Below, one piece after another: positions 1 through 12,339 of a stretch of 64,000 nt of DNA (position 1 is the first letter of the stretch; the number at the start of each line of letters is the position of its first letter). The notes beneath the pieces were generated by a model that was not told the origin of the DNA, made no database searches, and was given only the letters and a program-made list of their open reading frames with translations. The translations under genes were made by a program, and so were the position numbers. Source of the DNA: Omphiscola glabra. Its lineage: Eukaryota > Mollusca > Gastropoda > Lymnaeidae. The DNA is taken from contig OZ024807.1 of the NCBI GenBank assembly GCA_964017045.1, positions 4,588,481 to 4,652,480 on the forward strand, read 5' to 3'.

Positions 1-560
1 CTAGTATTATTATCTAACAATTTAAAAGTCTTGATTTTTATGGTCTTGTCCCATCCACCATCCGTGTAACTTTGGCCATCCTTAAACTTCATTCCACTCA
101 GAACTGATGCTTTTATTTTTCTATGCTTGATTTCCCAACTGTGGTAGATGTGTTTCCACATGGTCTATCCATCTAAGCCTACATTTGCCTTTGAGCCGTT
201 TTCGTCTCGGTGTCCCGCCCAGTGCAACCTTCATTTTTATAATTTGTTCTTCTATAGTGGTATCTTGGTGTAGTCCATACAATGCCAGATTGGTTCATTT
301 CTCCATCCATATTGATCCTTTGTTAGCCAATACATGTTGTGGATAATTTTTCTCATCCATGTGTCTAATAAGATTTCTACTATTTTTTGGGGGGTCCAAT
401 TTTCACTGGCGTATGTAACTAATGTTTTTATTACAATTGTATATATAGTTTTGTATGTTTTTCTTTTGAGTATTTTTTAACCACTGAAATATGCCCTGTT
501 TTTGGCCAATGCTCTTTCTTGTATTTCTATTTATAAGTTATTACATGGCAGTAGGTTCAG
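1..560 (-). pseudogene. LINE 3' end relic, cut by window edge
   Basis: Read on the minus strand, this stretch gives broken pieces of the C-terminal tail of a non-LTR reverse-transcriptase polyprotein. A basic run like 'RRKRLKGKCRLRWIDHVE' is visible around 150-215, followed by a tail containing Trp and His. The same tail pattern (G-R-x-x-G-R-P-x-L-R-W-x-D-x-V/L-E) recurs at 6.3, 39.0 and 54.5 kb, so all four belong to one LINE family. Stops and frameshifts are frequent. No intact domain remains and the clade cannot be set from this piece. Confidence 0.6.
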
Positions 561-1279
561 ATTTAGGTCTTCCCCAGGTATTTTATTTCCCCCCCGTCTG
601 CCATCTGGGAAGGCACCAAAGGGCCAATTAGTAAATCTGCACTAGATTTAGAAGTCTGGTTACTACCGAATATTACTGCATATAATGTGAGTAATATTGG
701 ATGAAAATTTGTAATTAAAAATAGGTGTTTATATTATATGGGATTGCAAGTAAATTTTTATTAAACTATATATCCGTTAATGCCTATGTGTCCATGTATT
801 CTTGACCACTCATATTTAGAGATATCAGCATTTTTATAACTTGTATCGGTATGACCACAGTAATTTAAAGGAATCTGACATATTAATTTTAAAATAAATT
901 TTCCTTTCTTCCATTCCTATTGCAAGGTTAATAATCACATGGAGTAAGATTTACTGATCACATTATACACTGACAAGGCATTCCAGGGGCTCACATTTAA
1001 CACTGTAATATACTATGTATACTATTATGGTGAGTTGGATTGACTTTTTGGGGAGGGGGGTGGTATGAGAAAATTGTAAGCCTCAGTATTAAAACTGTAG
1101 TACCCCATTTCCACCACATGCAACAAGAATGCAAAAGTTGACTTGATATTACCAATGGCCATGTTTATACAGTAATCCAAACGTTTTTATATTTTTTCGT
1201 TCATAATTTAACGAGTTAAAATGTTCTGCAAGTTAAAATGTTCTGCATGGCTTTCTAAGCTGGGCCCATAAAATGATCA
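561..1279. other. AT-rich stretch, nothing recognised
   Basis: No ORF, repeat array or element end that I can support. There are short poly-A/T and poly-G tracts only. Confidence 0.6.
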
Positions 1280-1472
1280 GATTGAATTAGCATCTATTGT
1301 TTGCAGTTGATTGGATTAGCATCTATTGTTTGTAGTTGATTGGATTAGCATCTATTGTTTGTAGTTGATTGGATTAGCATCTATTGTTTGTAGTTGATTG
1401 GATTAGCATCTATTGTTTGTAGTTGATTGGATTAGCATCTATTGTTTGTAGTTGATTGGATTAGCATCTATT
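1280..1472. repeat. 29-bp minisatellite, about 6.6 copies
   Basis: The unit begins GATTGGATTAGCATCTATTG and is 29 bp long. Copies are nearly identical; the first differs by two substitutions (GAATT for GGATT, and a C in TTTGCAGTT). The near identity suggests recent expansion. The array is not coding. Confidence 0.95.
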
Positions 1473-1930
1473 TTGAGGCAAAGGGAATCATTGATGATCC
1501 TACTGATGATAGATAACTATGAATCAGACTTTGAAATTAGTATTAGTTCAGTATATTGTTGGCTTTTACCAAGGGAATGAAGGAATTGCAGTTGAAATGA
1601 TATTCATCTGAACCCACAAACTGTCATTGGTGGCAGACATGAACGCTGCTGTGGTGTTACAGACAATAAAATTAGTATTGTAAATGTGAATGACTAGTTT
1701 CACAATTTTAAAAGGGTATAAATGGCGTAAACTAATTTTACTTTATTGAAAAATAAGGTTTGCATTTCAGCGCTTTTATTTAAAAAAATTATATATTGAA
1801 TCCAGCTGAAATTTTTAGTTTTTGTTTTGTTAAAATTATCTTGTAGGACTGAGATGTTGACCCTTAAAAACAAAAGGCTAAATTAAAGTATTAAGTCAAT
1901 TTTGCTAAATAAATTTCTATACAAATAAAT
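1473..1930. other. AT-rich stretch, nothing recognised
   Basis: No feature found. Confidence 0.5.
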
Positions 1931-2335
1931 AACTTTCGGGTCGTTCGTAAATTACGTCACACAAAAAATGACCCTTTAGACCCCCTCCCCCGTCACGAAG
2001 TGTCACAAAATCTTTTCTCGCACCCCCCCCCCCCCCAAGTAAACACGAAAAAAGTAAGTTATACACAAGCCGAATGTCAAATGGCCACAACAGTTTTTGC
2101 GTCATTTTTCGATCTGCGCAAAAGGTGTGAGCGACTGAGTTCATAGTACCTATATTACCTGAGGCAATTTCGACTTCAAATTTATGTTTTTAAAATTAAT
2201 TAAAGATTTTTCAAAATGAGAAAATTTTAGTTTAAAATAATTAATTTAAAAAAGTGACGTCACAATTTTTTGCCCCCCCCCCCCCCCCACCCCGCTGCAT
2301 ATAGTTTAAACGTTCGGGTTACATAAGAAAGTTAT
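1931..2335. mobile_element. MITE-like dispersed repeat with poly-C tracts
   Basis: The segment opens with TCGTTCGTAAATTACGTCAC, followed by a C-rich tract and a GTCACGAAGTGTCAC stretch. A second block at about 2,254-2,335 has AAAAGTGACGTCACAATTTT and a run of more than ten C, ending near CGTTCGGGTTACATAAG. A 'TCGTAAATTACGTCAC' plus homopolymer motif is, as I recall, a frequent short invertebrate repeat. The boundaries and superfamily are my inference. The 75-codon frame across it is an artefact of the C tracts. Confidence 0.4.
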
Positions 2336-2599
2336 TTTTTAAAAAAAGGCTTGACACGAGCGTGATTGCATATGACAGATTATGGGTTAAGACAGGGCCC
2401 TCTTAAGAACATGGGTGAAGGGTGGCACTTGCCCCATGCTCAAACAGTTGGGGGGGGGGGGTCGCAAACAGTTCTTGCTCCCTACCAACTCACCAAAAAG
2501 AATAAAATTGTAAAATAAAAATAAACATTCAATAAAGTTAAACATAGATTAATTCAGTTTATTGATACAACAACAACATCATTCCAAATCAATAATAGT

Positions 2600-3615
2600 T
2601 TTAAAAATGTATCAGAAATAAATTATAATTAATCGCAGATGATGATAAATTACCAGGTACTCCATTTTCTTACTTAGTCCTTCTGCCTCACGCCTCGTTT
2701 TCACTTCCTGATCAGTGTCAGCTGATATAGAATCCAGGGCATCTTGAATTTTTTTCAAAACCTTCAAGCAGAGCACCGACGGCATGAAAATGTGCTGACC
2801 ATCTTTTGTCAGACTGATGCTTTACGACAAGAGATTTTCCTAAGGAAGATACCATAACATTCCATCGATGTATAGATGATGAGGAAAAGGAAATATAGGC
2901 ACTGAACATGTCAAAGAATTTTCCAACTTGTAGACAACACCCTTCTGCTTTTAAGCCCACTAAGATTTGACTGTGTCCAGTACAAGGAACATACAAGGCA
3001 AACTCGTTCAGTTGACGTATCCGTGCTTGCAATCCAGTGTAGCGTCCAGGCATATTTGAAACATTGTCATACGATTGACCACGGCCGTTTGATAGAAAAA
3101 CTTTATTCTTATTCAGGTAATCCAAAACATTGTCTGCTAGATCCTTTGATACACAGCAGTGTCTTAGCTCCAAGGGCATGGGAAAATATGGGAATTGATT
3201 TGATAAAACATTCCACAGACTTACATCCTCGAATGTACCGGACCATAAATGTCAGTTGATCAATGTGTGAAATGTCTGAAGTGGAACCCACCCTTGTTGA
3301 ATAATACTTTGACTCTTTAATTTCTTCCAAAATAGCACAACGGACATGTTGATCCATTAAATCAACAAATATTTTCCAACAGATATGATGCATTCCCCTT
3401 TCCAACCTTTCCATATAGTTTGAGATGCTCTTACAAAAAAAGGGGTAAACTCACTTACCAGCTCTAAAAGACCTAAAAAAAAATACCATTGTTTACTGAC
3501 CCAAAAGTTTGACCCAAACCTCTGGAGGCAAGAAAGCGAACAACATAAACCCCACGAGTCAGAACATTATGCCAGTGCTTCTGTTCTGACAGATGATTTT
3601 TGATTTATAAAGGAT
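2600..3615 (-). pseudogene. hAT-type (ZMYM1/DUF4371-like) transposase relic
   Basis: On the minus strand the segment reads as consecutive pieces of a hAT transposase of the ZMYM1/DUF4371 kind. Near 3,530-3,600 it has 'WHNVLTRGVYVVRFLASRGL'. At 3,280-3,414 it has 'ILEEIKESKYYSTRVGSTSD' followed by 'ISHIDQLTFMVRY'. At 2,900-3,100 it has 'GRGQSYDNVSNMPGRYTGLQ' and a 'YVPCTGHSQILVG' block. These match the order of the RNase H-like catalytic core in that family (V-D-x-T/S-x-D, then C-R-G-Q-S-Y-D-N-A-x-N-M-x-G). At least three frame breaks occur: between about 3,520 and 3,420, near 3,180, and at a poly-A run near 2,750. I see neither the N-terminal zinc finger nor terminal inverted repeats. It is a dead transposon copy, or less likely a decayed domesticated ZMYM gene. 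Confidence 0.85.
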
Positions 3616-4743
3616 CTAAACATCCAGTTTCTTAACGTCGAAGTAAATATGCAGTCATATTCTAGCAATGTTCTTCTCCATTTTCATGTTTTGCAATAAG
3701 ATTGTTGTTTCCAGTCATTGAATCGTGATGTAGCAAAGGGAGAAACTCTCATGAAAAATAGATGACATGCAAAACAATACAAACAACCTTGGGATGGTGA
3801 ATATAGATTAGCCATTCAAGTTTTAGGCACTCACCATTCGGCAGTTCACGTTTGAACATGTTCCTTGATAAATAGTTCTTTCTTCTCCAGCTCCAGGGTT
3901 AACTCTGTCTGAGTTTGAAAGATTGCAGTCATGATTCTGACACAATGCTGGCCCACTGAGTTTGAGAGGTTGCAGTCATGATTCTGACACAATGCTGGCC
4001 CACTGCAAATCCAGTACTCAACTGTACTAGTATTCTTAATATTCCATAGCCCGGGATCTGTGTGGTGAATCACAATCTCGTTTTCTGATCACCTTTGTGT
4101 GTTTCGTATTTTGTAATTTCCCCAACAGGGGAAATAGGTAATGGTATGTCTGGAACTAGATGGCTGGATACACAATAGTGGAAGTGGATGGTGCTACTTT
4201 ATTTTGATGAGCCGTACTAGTATCTGATATTTCCAAAGGATTTCCAAGATGTTAATTTTGCAAGTTTACCTATTTTCCTTGTCTCTGTAGCTCTTTTTCT
4301 CTTCTCCCGCTCCAATCATAAAACTATTTTTTTTATTCCCGCTTAAAGAGTTCACCTAGAAACATATTAATTTGTTATAAATGTTTGTGTTGTAATAGCG
4401 GCGATCCTTTCAAAAGATAAAGGTTGTTATTTTAAAAAAATGACTTTTACCTTTAATTAAACAGTGAGTACAAATTATGTCTAAATGCCTATATATTTCT
4501 GCCTTCAGCTCAGACATACAGTGACTGTTGGGTTCTATTTATCATCTAAATATTTTTCAGACAAAGAAAACAAAATATTTTTCAGTTTAGAAAATAAAAA
4601 TGTATTATTTTTTTAAAACAATTTTTCTTTTAAAAAGAATTATTCTTTGGTGACCTACAAATTCCTTATAAAATGCAAATTAAATTCAATAGTACTTGAA
4701 ATAGTGCTAGGATAGAATTTTCTCCACTAATTTCACTATTGTG
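3616..4743. other. Gene-free stretch with one 47-bp tandem duplication
   Basis: The only clear structure is a 47-bp direct duplication at 3,911-4,005. The repeated unit contains GCAGTCATGATTCTGACACA and CTGGCCCACT. It creates the duplicated peptide seen in a spurious minus-strand frame. No gene is supported. Confidence 0.7.
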
Positions 4744-5134
4744 CAGTGGTGTATCTAGGGTTATTACAGCCCGGGGCCAATATCTTTCTCTTACATGTTT
4801 ATTTTAATGTAAACAAATATTCTTACTTTATTTTTTTAAAATTCATATCTGGGACAAGTAAAACATGTTGACGAGAGTTATTCCCTTTTGAAAGTTTAAA
4901 AAGTGTCAGACTTGTGATTCGCATTTATCATATTAATTTTGGAATGTACCGATATTATCATGGGTTAAAATTGGGAAACGTGGTGTCCACTGTCTTTTAA
5001 ATCAAATTAAATTGCCAAAATCTTTCAATATTCATTCACAATATGTGCAACACGATGCCTTTATAAGAGTTATTCTCCTAGAAAAATGGGGCCCTGGGCC
5101 AGTTTCCACTGGGTTCATGTCTTAAGACGACACT
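4744..5134. mobile_element. TIR MITE of the CAGTGG(T/C)GTA type
   Basis: The left end is CAGTGGTGTATCTAGGG, followed by a GCCCGGGGCC block. Towards the right, GGGGCCCTGGGCC is followed by a short tail ending in CACTGGG. The inverted arrangement of GC-rich blocks near both ends around an AT-rich core is the layout of hAT-like MITEs that recur here at 11.2, 33.1, 34.7 and 37.3 kb. Both ends have diverged and no clear 8-bp target duplication was found. Confidence 0.5.
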
Positions 5135-5280
5135 GGGTTAAGATACTCTAAGATATGACAATGATACTGGAATATAATGATAGGAATGTTTTGATATTGC
5201 AAGATCTCAACAATCCAATTTTTTTAAGTATACAATAAAACTCATATTTATGAAATCCATCCATCCATCCATGTAGTAAT

Positions 5281-6250
5281 GATGAGGTTTTTTCGGAAAG
5301 GATGGCTAAAATGTTGGATGTTTTCAGATGCAGGTCATATCCTGAGCAAATTTTAAAAGCAGCTGTCACTCGTGTTAAAGGCATAACTAGACAAGTATCT
5401 TTTAAAGCTACTCATTCTGACGCTAGTGATAGGTCTAAATTTATTTGAACTTTTCATCCCCATAACCTTAATGCTCGTTTTGACCCTGTCACCAATGAGA
5501 TTTTCATAAAACCTCTTTTCGCTTTTTTTTTTTTGGGGGGGGGGGGGGGGGGTTTGAACGACAAGAGCCTTAGGGAGATGCTAGTTAGAAGCCACCTCCC
5601 GGCTATTCAAGCATATAATGGCACCAAAAGTTGCAACCGTGGCCATTGTAACACATGTCCCTACGTGATTGAAGTTGATAAGATCACTTTCCCTCAGGAA
5701 ATATTCAGTACAGAATAAAAGATGGCTTTACCTGCACAGGTCGCAACGTGATTTACACCATCCTTTGTAAAAAGTGTGGTAAATTATACGTAGGAGAGAC
5801 AGGTTGTCGCCTTGGAGACCGTTTAGAGAACACCTCTATAACAGAAACAGGCTCTCTGTCCGGTCTCCAAACATTTCAATAGCACTAACCATAATGGCAT
5901 TTTAGACATCGCAGTTACTGGTATACTGTACACTAGTAACACACCGGATAGGATCTATATGGAGAATAAATTAATAACAAGATTTGGTACGTTGACTCCT
6001 TACGGGATAAACCAAATCTACAATTTTACTTAACTGCCATTTCTTTTTCCTGATTGGGCTTTTACTTCAAGTCACTTCTTTTCCATTCTTCTTTACTTTG
6101 TTTCTGTCTGGTTTTTTCGCCCTCTCCTATTTTTTCTCTCTTTTTTAGGTAGGATATATGTATATATTATGTAAATTTAATTTATACTTATTTAAAGTTT
6201 TGTTGTTGTTGTACTGATGAAGGCATGTGCCGAGACGTCTGCTTATGTAT
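5281..6250 (+). pseudogene. Penelope-like retroelement, GIY-YIG end
   Basis: The first reading frame (from 5,281) gives a C-terminal RT-linker region with 'FRCRSYPEQILKAAVTRVKG', then a stop near 5,448, then 'TFHPHNLNARFDPVTNEIF'. A poly-T/poly-G run at about 5,523-5,552 interrupts it. The frame resumes with 'CNRGHCNTCPYV', a cysteine cluster typical of the Penelope linker. After a frameshift near 5,718 comes 'VIYTILCKKCGKLYVGETGC', which is a GIY-YIG endonuclease core with the usual xIY...YVGET spacing. A tail at 5,942-6,033 reads 'RIYMENKLITRFGTLTPYGIN', matching the conserved end of this endonuclease. The reverse-transcriptase core upstream is missing. About 200 nt after the frame ends lies CTGATGAAGGCATGTGCCGA, a hammerhead-like motif (see findings). 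It is a 5'-truncated, inactive copy. Confidence 0.88.
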
Positions 6251-6309
6251 AATGTAAAATTATTATTAAAGCTTAACATATATTTTTATATTGACACAGA
6301 TTGTTCATG

Positions 6310-7185
6310 TTTAATTATTCTGTGGCACTACAGCCTATGTAGGGCTTTGGCCTGCCGAACCACTTCCTTCCACTCAGGCACCCAGCTGTTGTAGATCTTT
6401 TTCCAAATCATCCATCCATCTAAGCCAAGGTCTGCCTTTGAGCCGTTTTCCTCTGGGGTTTCGGTGATGCACCCTCTTATCACCTCCTCCGTCATTTGGC
6501 ATTCTCTCTTAGTGTCCTGCCCAGCGTAGCCTCCCCTTTTTATTTCTGCTACTAGCGTGGGATCCTGATATAGACTGTAAAATTCATGTTTGGTTAGTAT
6601 TCTACATCCATATTCATCCTTTGTTGGTCCATATATTTTCCTGAGAACTGATCTCTCCCATATGTTTAATAGCTTTTCTGCTGTTTTTTTTAAGGATCCA
6701 AGTTTCGCTTGTGTATGTTACAACTGGTCTGATTACAGTTTTATAAATTTGTTTCTCTTGTACGCCCTGTTTCCGGCTGATAGTCTTTCTTTTATTTCTG
6801 TTAGTAATTTGTTTCGTGAACTTAATAAAGAACCTAGGTATTAGAACAGATTTAGTTTTTCAAAGTCTGGTTTCTAATTTTAATGGCGTAATCTGTCTCT
6901 TCTTCTCTTATCATAGTCATGTATTATTGTTTTTTGGTTGTTGACTTCTAGCCCTGCTTGTAGTGATGCACCTACTAATTCGATAAAGGATTTTGATATG
7001 TCTGTAATACTTTTCCCTAGTAGTGCTATGTCATCAGCATACGCTAGATTCTGAAGGGTTTGATTGTAAAGTCATTAGTTGTGGGTCTTGGGTTTCCCTG
7101 GGATGTCAATAGTTATGCTTCTTATAACTCTCTGTTAGGTTAAATAGCATACAAGACAGTGAGTCTCCCTGTCTTAGGCATATTT
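6310..7185 (-). pseudogene. LINE reverse transcriptase C-terminal half, decayed
   Basis: On the minus strand the order is as follows. 'LRQGDSLSCMLFNL' (7,140-7,185) is the Q-G-x-x-L-S block of RT. 'LAYADDIALLGKSI' (about 7,000-7,045) is the catalytic YADD box. 'GLEVNNQKT' follows. Then comes a thumb/tail region with 'ERLSAGNRAY', 'TYTSETWILKKTAEKLLNIW', 'RSVLRKIYGP' and 'GRLRWAGH', and finally 'KRLKGRPWLRWMDDLEKDLQ' near 6,420-6,460. It ends in a short 3' UTR near 6,310. Frameshifts and stops separate the blocks. This is a 5'-truncated non-LTR element of the same family as 1-560, 38.1-39.2 and 53.9-54.7 kb. I would place it near RTE/CR1-type LINEs, but the clade needs a phylogeny. Confidence 0.88.
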
Positions 7186-7571
7186 AGGAAATAGCTAATC
7201 ATAATTCCTTATTTTAATACGTTTCCAAAATCATTTAGTCTTTAGAAATGTTTATTTTTTATATATAATATTTCCATAGCTTATACATTTTTGCGCCCTT
7301 GAACAACCAAAAAATCTGTATGACCATTCTAAATATCTTTTACATTAACGGAACTTGATACATAAAATTTTTAACCAAACCTTTCCCTCACTTGTCTTCC
7401 ATACTATAGTAGAATCATAAAACAAATTAATTATTTTTTTCTAGAGAAGAATCTCTTAACCCATTTTCACATTTGTAATAGCCTCAAGTGTATTTTTATT
7501 ATTAGTTAAGTCACTGAAGGAAATTTAAAAGCTTGTGATTTGCTATTTTAAATGAAGTTCTGATACGATTA

Positions 7572-7689
7572 GCAGACGTGTTTAACCTCAAACTGTTAAA
7601 GTCGTTTAATATCATCACAAAATAGTTCGATACATTATCTTAATAGTAAAAAAATAAACATACCTTAAAATCGTAAGAGTAAACAGGTC
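7572..7689 (-). mobile_element. Small MITE, copy 1 of 3 (AGACCTGTTTAC ends)
   Basis: This is reverse-complement to the copy at 14,182-14,339 and the same orientation as 30,790-30,945. Its ends read AGACGTGTTTAACCTC and CGTAAGAGTAAACAGGTCT, which form imperfect inverted repeats. The interior CACAAAATAGTTCGATACAT and 'ATTATCTTAATAGTAAAAA' are shared with the other copies. Confidence 0.7.
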
Positions 7690-10265
7690 TCGATTTTCTA
7701 ATTTTTTTTACTTGAGGTCAATTGAAAATTTTAATTTGATATTGTTTGAAGACATTTGGATGCCGTGACATAAATTTAATTTTGCTATAATAACAACGCA
7801 TCAAAAAAACAACAGATGTTTTGAGTTGTACAGAAAAGCAATTACAAAAGAGCAATACTGAGACGATAAATGTGTTAAATATATTTTATTTTTATCATAT
7901 TATATTTGACTTCCGTAAAGTGATGGAAAATGCCTATCATAGATTTAAATTGATTTATTTTTTTAGTGTTACATGGTCATCCTAGCTCCTTGTTATATTA
8001 TATATATGACCATATATATTTAACGTTTTGATTGTTAATGTTTTTCAAACAAATTATCCATGAATTTTGTTTTTGCCATGTTTTGAGATGGGTTTAGTAT
8101 TGTTGTAAACATAAAAATAGTGATTTCTTATTTTCTATAATTTGTTCCACTCAATGGGGAGAAGTGAGTGTATAGAACCAGTTGCAGCTTAGTAATATAA
8201 ACCTAAGCCAGGGTGCTGATACTGTGAAACGGTTTGAGGAGGATTTTTCTGCAACTCAATATAGAAGCAAAAATTTTAAAGAAAAGACATAATATATATA
8301 ATGAATTGTTTTTTTAATAAATCGTATGTAGTCTTTTTAAATTAAAAAACATTACTACATCTTGCTTAGTATATTTTTCAGTTATAGAACGCTAGTCTTT
8401 CAATTTATTTAATTCAGTAGAGATGGCTGCACTGTTTCTATACACGCACAATTAATTACAGAAAATGAGATAGTGAAAGATTTAACCATATCCGAAAGTA
8501 TTTTGCTGGCAGGACTAATACATATATTTTATTTCTTTTATTTGCAGATGGAGCTCAATAATTGAACACGATATCATCAGTTGGCGCTGAACAATTCAAG
8601 GTATATGAGGGAAAGTCAATAATAACTGTCATCAGATGGTAGAAGAAGGCAAAGCAGAAGATAATTTAATTATTAGGAAAAAAATAATAAAATAAAGATG
8701 AAGCAAAAAAACATTTGAAGTTTTTTTTATTTAATTAAAAGGAAAATGAAAACATGAATGCTCTTTATTTTAAGGGGAGAAAAAAAAAATTCTCCCCGCG
8801 AGACTATCTCCAAAGAGATGAAAACATGAAATCTCCTGGTGATATAAAATGAGTTATCTTTACAAAAGAAACATGTTAAATTGATCGTAACTTGTTTGTG
8901 GTAACTTAAGGACTTGGTGAAATCCAAGCTACCTAAAAATGTAGGCACCTTATTCCACCAAGCCCTCCAATTACACAGTACAGGTAAAGTGTTATCCAGG
9001 CATTCTATACCGTTCTGATAATCCTGACATATTCTATAATAATATGCCTTCTGATCAATGTATTCAATTTACAGGGTACTTCAATTTAAATGTTTGTTTA
9101 TTAAAAAAAAGTCTAGGCAGTCAAGCTATAGAATAGAGTCTGGATTTCACTTTTCCTTTAACATACAAAATAATCCATTATCTATTTAACATTGCTATTG
9201 ATTAAAAAACACCATCATCATTGTTTAAACCAAGAACAATCTCAAGATCTCGCCAAGAAAAATTTACAATGAATACTCCCTATGGATTGTGTTCAGTTTT
9301 TGTACAAAAGACATTTGTCTGTTTATCGCAGGGGGCTATGACATCCAAATTCTTCATTGCTGGTTTCCAAATAATTAAACTCTTTTTGTGCACAATTGAG
9401 TCTTATCATTTGATGACCAACAATATCACACATCCTTAACTGATACATATTTACGTTAGATGTTCAAAGTCCTGAGGTAAGTTCACTCTACCAATTTGTT
9501 ACTAGGATTCTTGCCTTTTACTTTTACACAAGATTTGTTGGGCATTGAACAAAATTAGATGGGATTGTTTCTGTAACTTGCTAACAGTTCAGGCATTATT
9601 GCGACACTATAAAAACCAGTGAAAATGAAATGGCCTTATTTTTATGCCAGTGAGTCGCTCATACTGAGAACAGCCCATACAGAGAGTAGCTTGCATAATG
9701 AGTCGCTTGTATAATGAGTAACTCGTAGTTACAGAAAGTTGAGAATCCATGTAACAAATCCACAGTGTGAACTAACTTTTAGAACTACACCATCTAATAC
9801 ATTTGATGACCAACAATGTATACATCATTTACTAATACTAGATAACATGATTACGAGGGTAGATCTACAAAGTCTTTATGCCTACAAAATCAAATACATT
9901 GAAAAGTGAGATTCAAGTTACAAATTATAACATTTAAGGAAACAAAATATAATTATCAATAAGCATCTAATAACACATTTAGATATTAGTTCACAGTTTC
10001 ACACAGTCATTTAACAGCCTGAAGAGGTTGGCACTTTATTCACTTGTATGTAAAACCATCCGTCCAATAACTATAAACAATAAAAATAATGGCCATAATG
10101 GTGGTCAAATGTTCATGTTGTTGGCACTAATGGTGGTCATATGTTCAGGAAGGAAACAATGTCTGTTGCCTAATGCTAAAATTTTGGAAGCCAAGGAGTC
10201 TTAACATAATAAAAAAAAAGAGACTTACTTGTTCAGGAATGTCTCAGTTACAGACAAAACAAATC
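7690..10265. other. AT-rich stretch, nothing recognised
   Basis: About 2.6 kb without a supported gene, repeat array or element. Short frames at 8,727-8,948 (minus) and 9,221-9,439 (plus) show no domain and are no longer than chance predicts. Confidence 0.6.
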
Positions 10266-10845
10266 TTGGTGTTATTCAATCATGGGATTATCTCAATTTT
10301 ATCCAATCTTGGAAGTATTTCAGTTGTAGCCAATCATGGACATATCTCAGTTGTACCCAACCATGGATAAATTTTTATGGTACCCAATGATGGATGTATC
10401 TCTGTTGTAACAAATCATGGAAGTATTTCAAATTTTTCCAATCAGATAATCAAGGATGTTTCTCCATTGTACCCAATCATGAATGTAATATCTCAGTAGT
10501 ACACAATCATCAATGTATTTAAATTGTACACAATCATGGATGTAGTATCTCAGTAGTACATGATCATCAATGTATTTAAATTGTACACAATCATGGATGT
10601 AGTATCTCAGTAGTACACAATCATCGATGTATCTCAGTTGTACACAATCATGGATGTAGCATCTCAGTAGTACACGATCATCAATGTATCTCAGTTGTAT
10701 CAAATCATGGATGTAGTATCTCAGTGTTACACAATCATGGATGAATCTCAGCTGTACCCAATCATGGATGTAACTTAGTTTTACCCAATCATGGATATTT
10801 CTCAGTTGTACCCAATCATGTAGTATTGCAGTGGTACCCAATCTG
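10266..10845. repeat. Degenerate 27-bp minisatellite with 57-bp higher order
   Basis: The basic unit resembles TCAGTTGTACCCAATCATGG plus ATGTATC. In the middle (about 10,470-10,680) units alternate between an 'AATCATGGATGTAGTATCTC' form and an 'ATCATCAATGTATTTAAA' form, giving a higher-order period near 57 bp. The long minus-strand frame with repeated 'RYIHDCVQ' peptides is translation of this array, not a protein gene. Confidence 0.92.
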
Positions 10846-11212
10846 ATGACCAAATAAAAATTGAGAATATTATCAAAAATAGTTCATATATTAAAGTTTA
10901 CAATATAATATGATGACATTGACTTTATCTTAATTTCTCACTCTTTCAAACTTAGTATCATGTGGGAGCAATAAAAACTTACTGACTAAATCTTATGTAA
11001 AAAGAAATACTTACTAAAAGCTGGAAATAAATTTACTCAATAGATATTCAGGAGAAATTGTTTTCAATCAGATCACATCTTGGAGGATATCAACCTATGT
11101 GTTTACAGAAACAATCTGTAAAAATAGAAATTATAAACATGGTTGTCTAGTTTTATATAGTGTGTTCTTTATTTTTAAACGGGGCAGATTTCCTATAGGC
11201 TAAGTAGACTAT

Positions 11213-11417
11213 AACCAGAGGCATAGCTAGAGTGTTGGCACTCAAGATTTGCGCCCGAGGACAAGATTTATTTTAAAACGCCTCCCTTTCTTTTTTATAT
11301 TCTCAAACCCATTCTTTTTAATCAATAACATAATTTCAAAGCACATTTTGGCGCCCCTAACTAGCTTGCGCCCGGGGACATCTGTCCCTCACTCCCCCCC
11401 CTTGCTATGCCTCTGCT
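11213..11417. mobile_element. Short TIR MITE with CAGAGGCATAGC ends
   Basis: The left end is CAGAGGCATAGCTAGAGTG. The right end is TTGCTATGCCTCTG, the inverse of the left terminus. Just inside are GCGCCCGAGGAC and GCGCCCGGGGACATC, which are internal direct/inverted GC-rich blocks. At about 205 bp with no coding content it fits a non-autonomous hAT-like element. Confidence 0.75.
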
Positions 11418-11647
11418 AAGCTCATAGCCTCGTTAATCTATTGGGCAACAAAATTTTAGAAGCCAGATTTTATAGATTACAGGGCTTACTAAACAAACAA
11501 AAAAATACTTTAAATATTATACAAATGTAAATTAAATCTTTTACAATAAAAAATGATTTTTTAAAATTTTCTCTTGCCGTACTCTTGGATACTCCATTGA
11601 AGCTAAATGTTTATTTTATTAAAATTTTGTTTTTACTGTGGTTTGTT

Positions 11648-11679
11648 AACTGACGAAGGCTTCTTGCAAACATGTTTGG
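11648..11679 (+). mobile_element. Possible Penelope 3'-tail remnant
   Basis: ACTGACGAAGGCTTCTTGCA resembles the CTGATGAAGGCATGTGCCGA tail found after the Penelope frame at 6.2 kb. No coding remnant is attached, so this is a weak call. Confidence 0.3.
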
Positions 11680-12339
11680 TATTATTGTTGCATCGTTTTT
11701 TTCAGCTTTTCCCATACTTGGTTTAGCTCATTTCCATAGATTAAATGTTTACATTCTGATGTCAATGAAGAAATCATTTTGACCTATATACTTCCATATA
11801 TTTTTATTAATTATAATATTACACTAAGCCCTAATTTTGGTTTATCTTAAGTAACTCAAATCAGATATGTGAGATAGCAAGAAATAAAACTAGTCCTATG
11901 AAATCATTTCTCCATCAAAAAAACGTCAATGCTTCTACCACATATCAGTGTCTTGAAATTTTCCCATGACTACCGTACCTCTCAATGTACCCAAAACTAT
12001 ATTTATATATATTATCATTACTGTACCTATCAATGTACCCAAACAATATTTATCTTGACTACTATCTTTCTCACATAACTTGTTCCCCTATTTTGGTTTG
12101 CCTAAATATTTATGATGTTTGATTACAAAACTTTAGCAATTTATAATGTATCTTTTAAGGATTTATGTATTATTATGTCTATACATTTTTTTTAATTCTT
12201 CAGTGACTTTAGTGTTACAAAATTTTATATGTTGTTAACACTGTCATAATAAAAGCCTTTCCACATCCCTTGGCCTTAAGATTTTTTAATGGGAAGTACT
12301 GAACAACAAATTTGGCAAATTCAGCCTATTGGTGCCATT

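Noticed and set aside
10428..10853. 141-codon minus frame with repeated RYIHDCVQ-type peptides
   Set aside because: It is a translation of the 27-bp minisatellite. No start context, no domain, no flanking exons.
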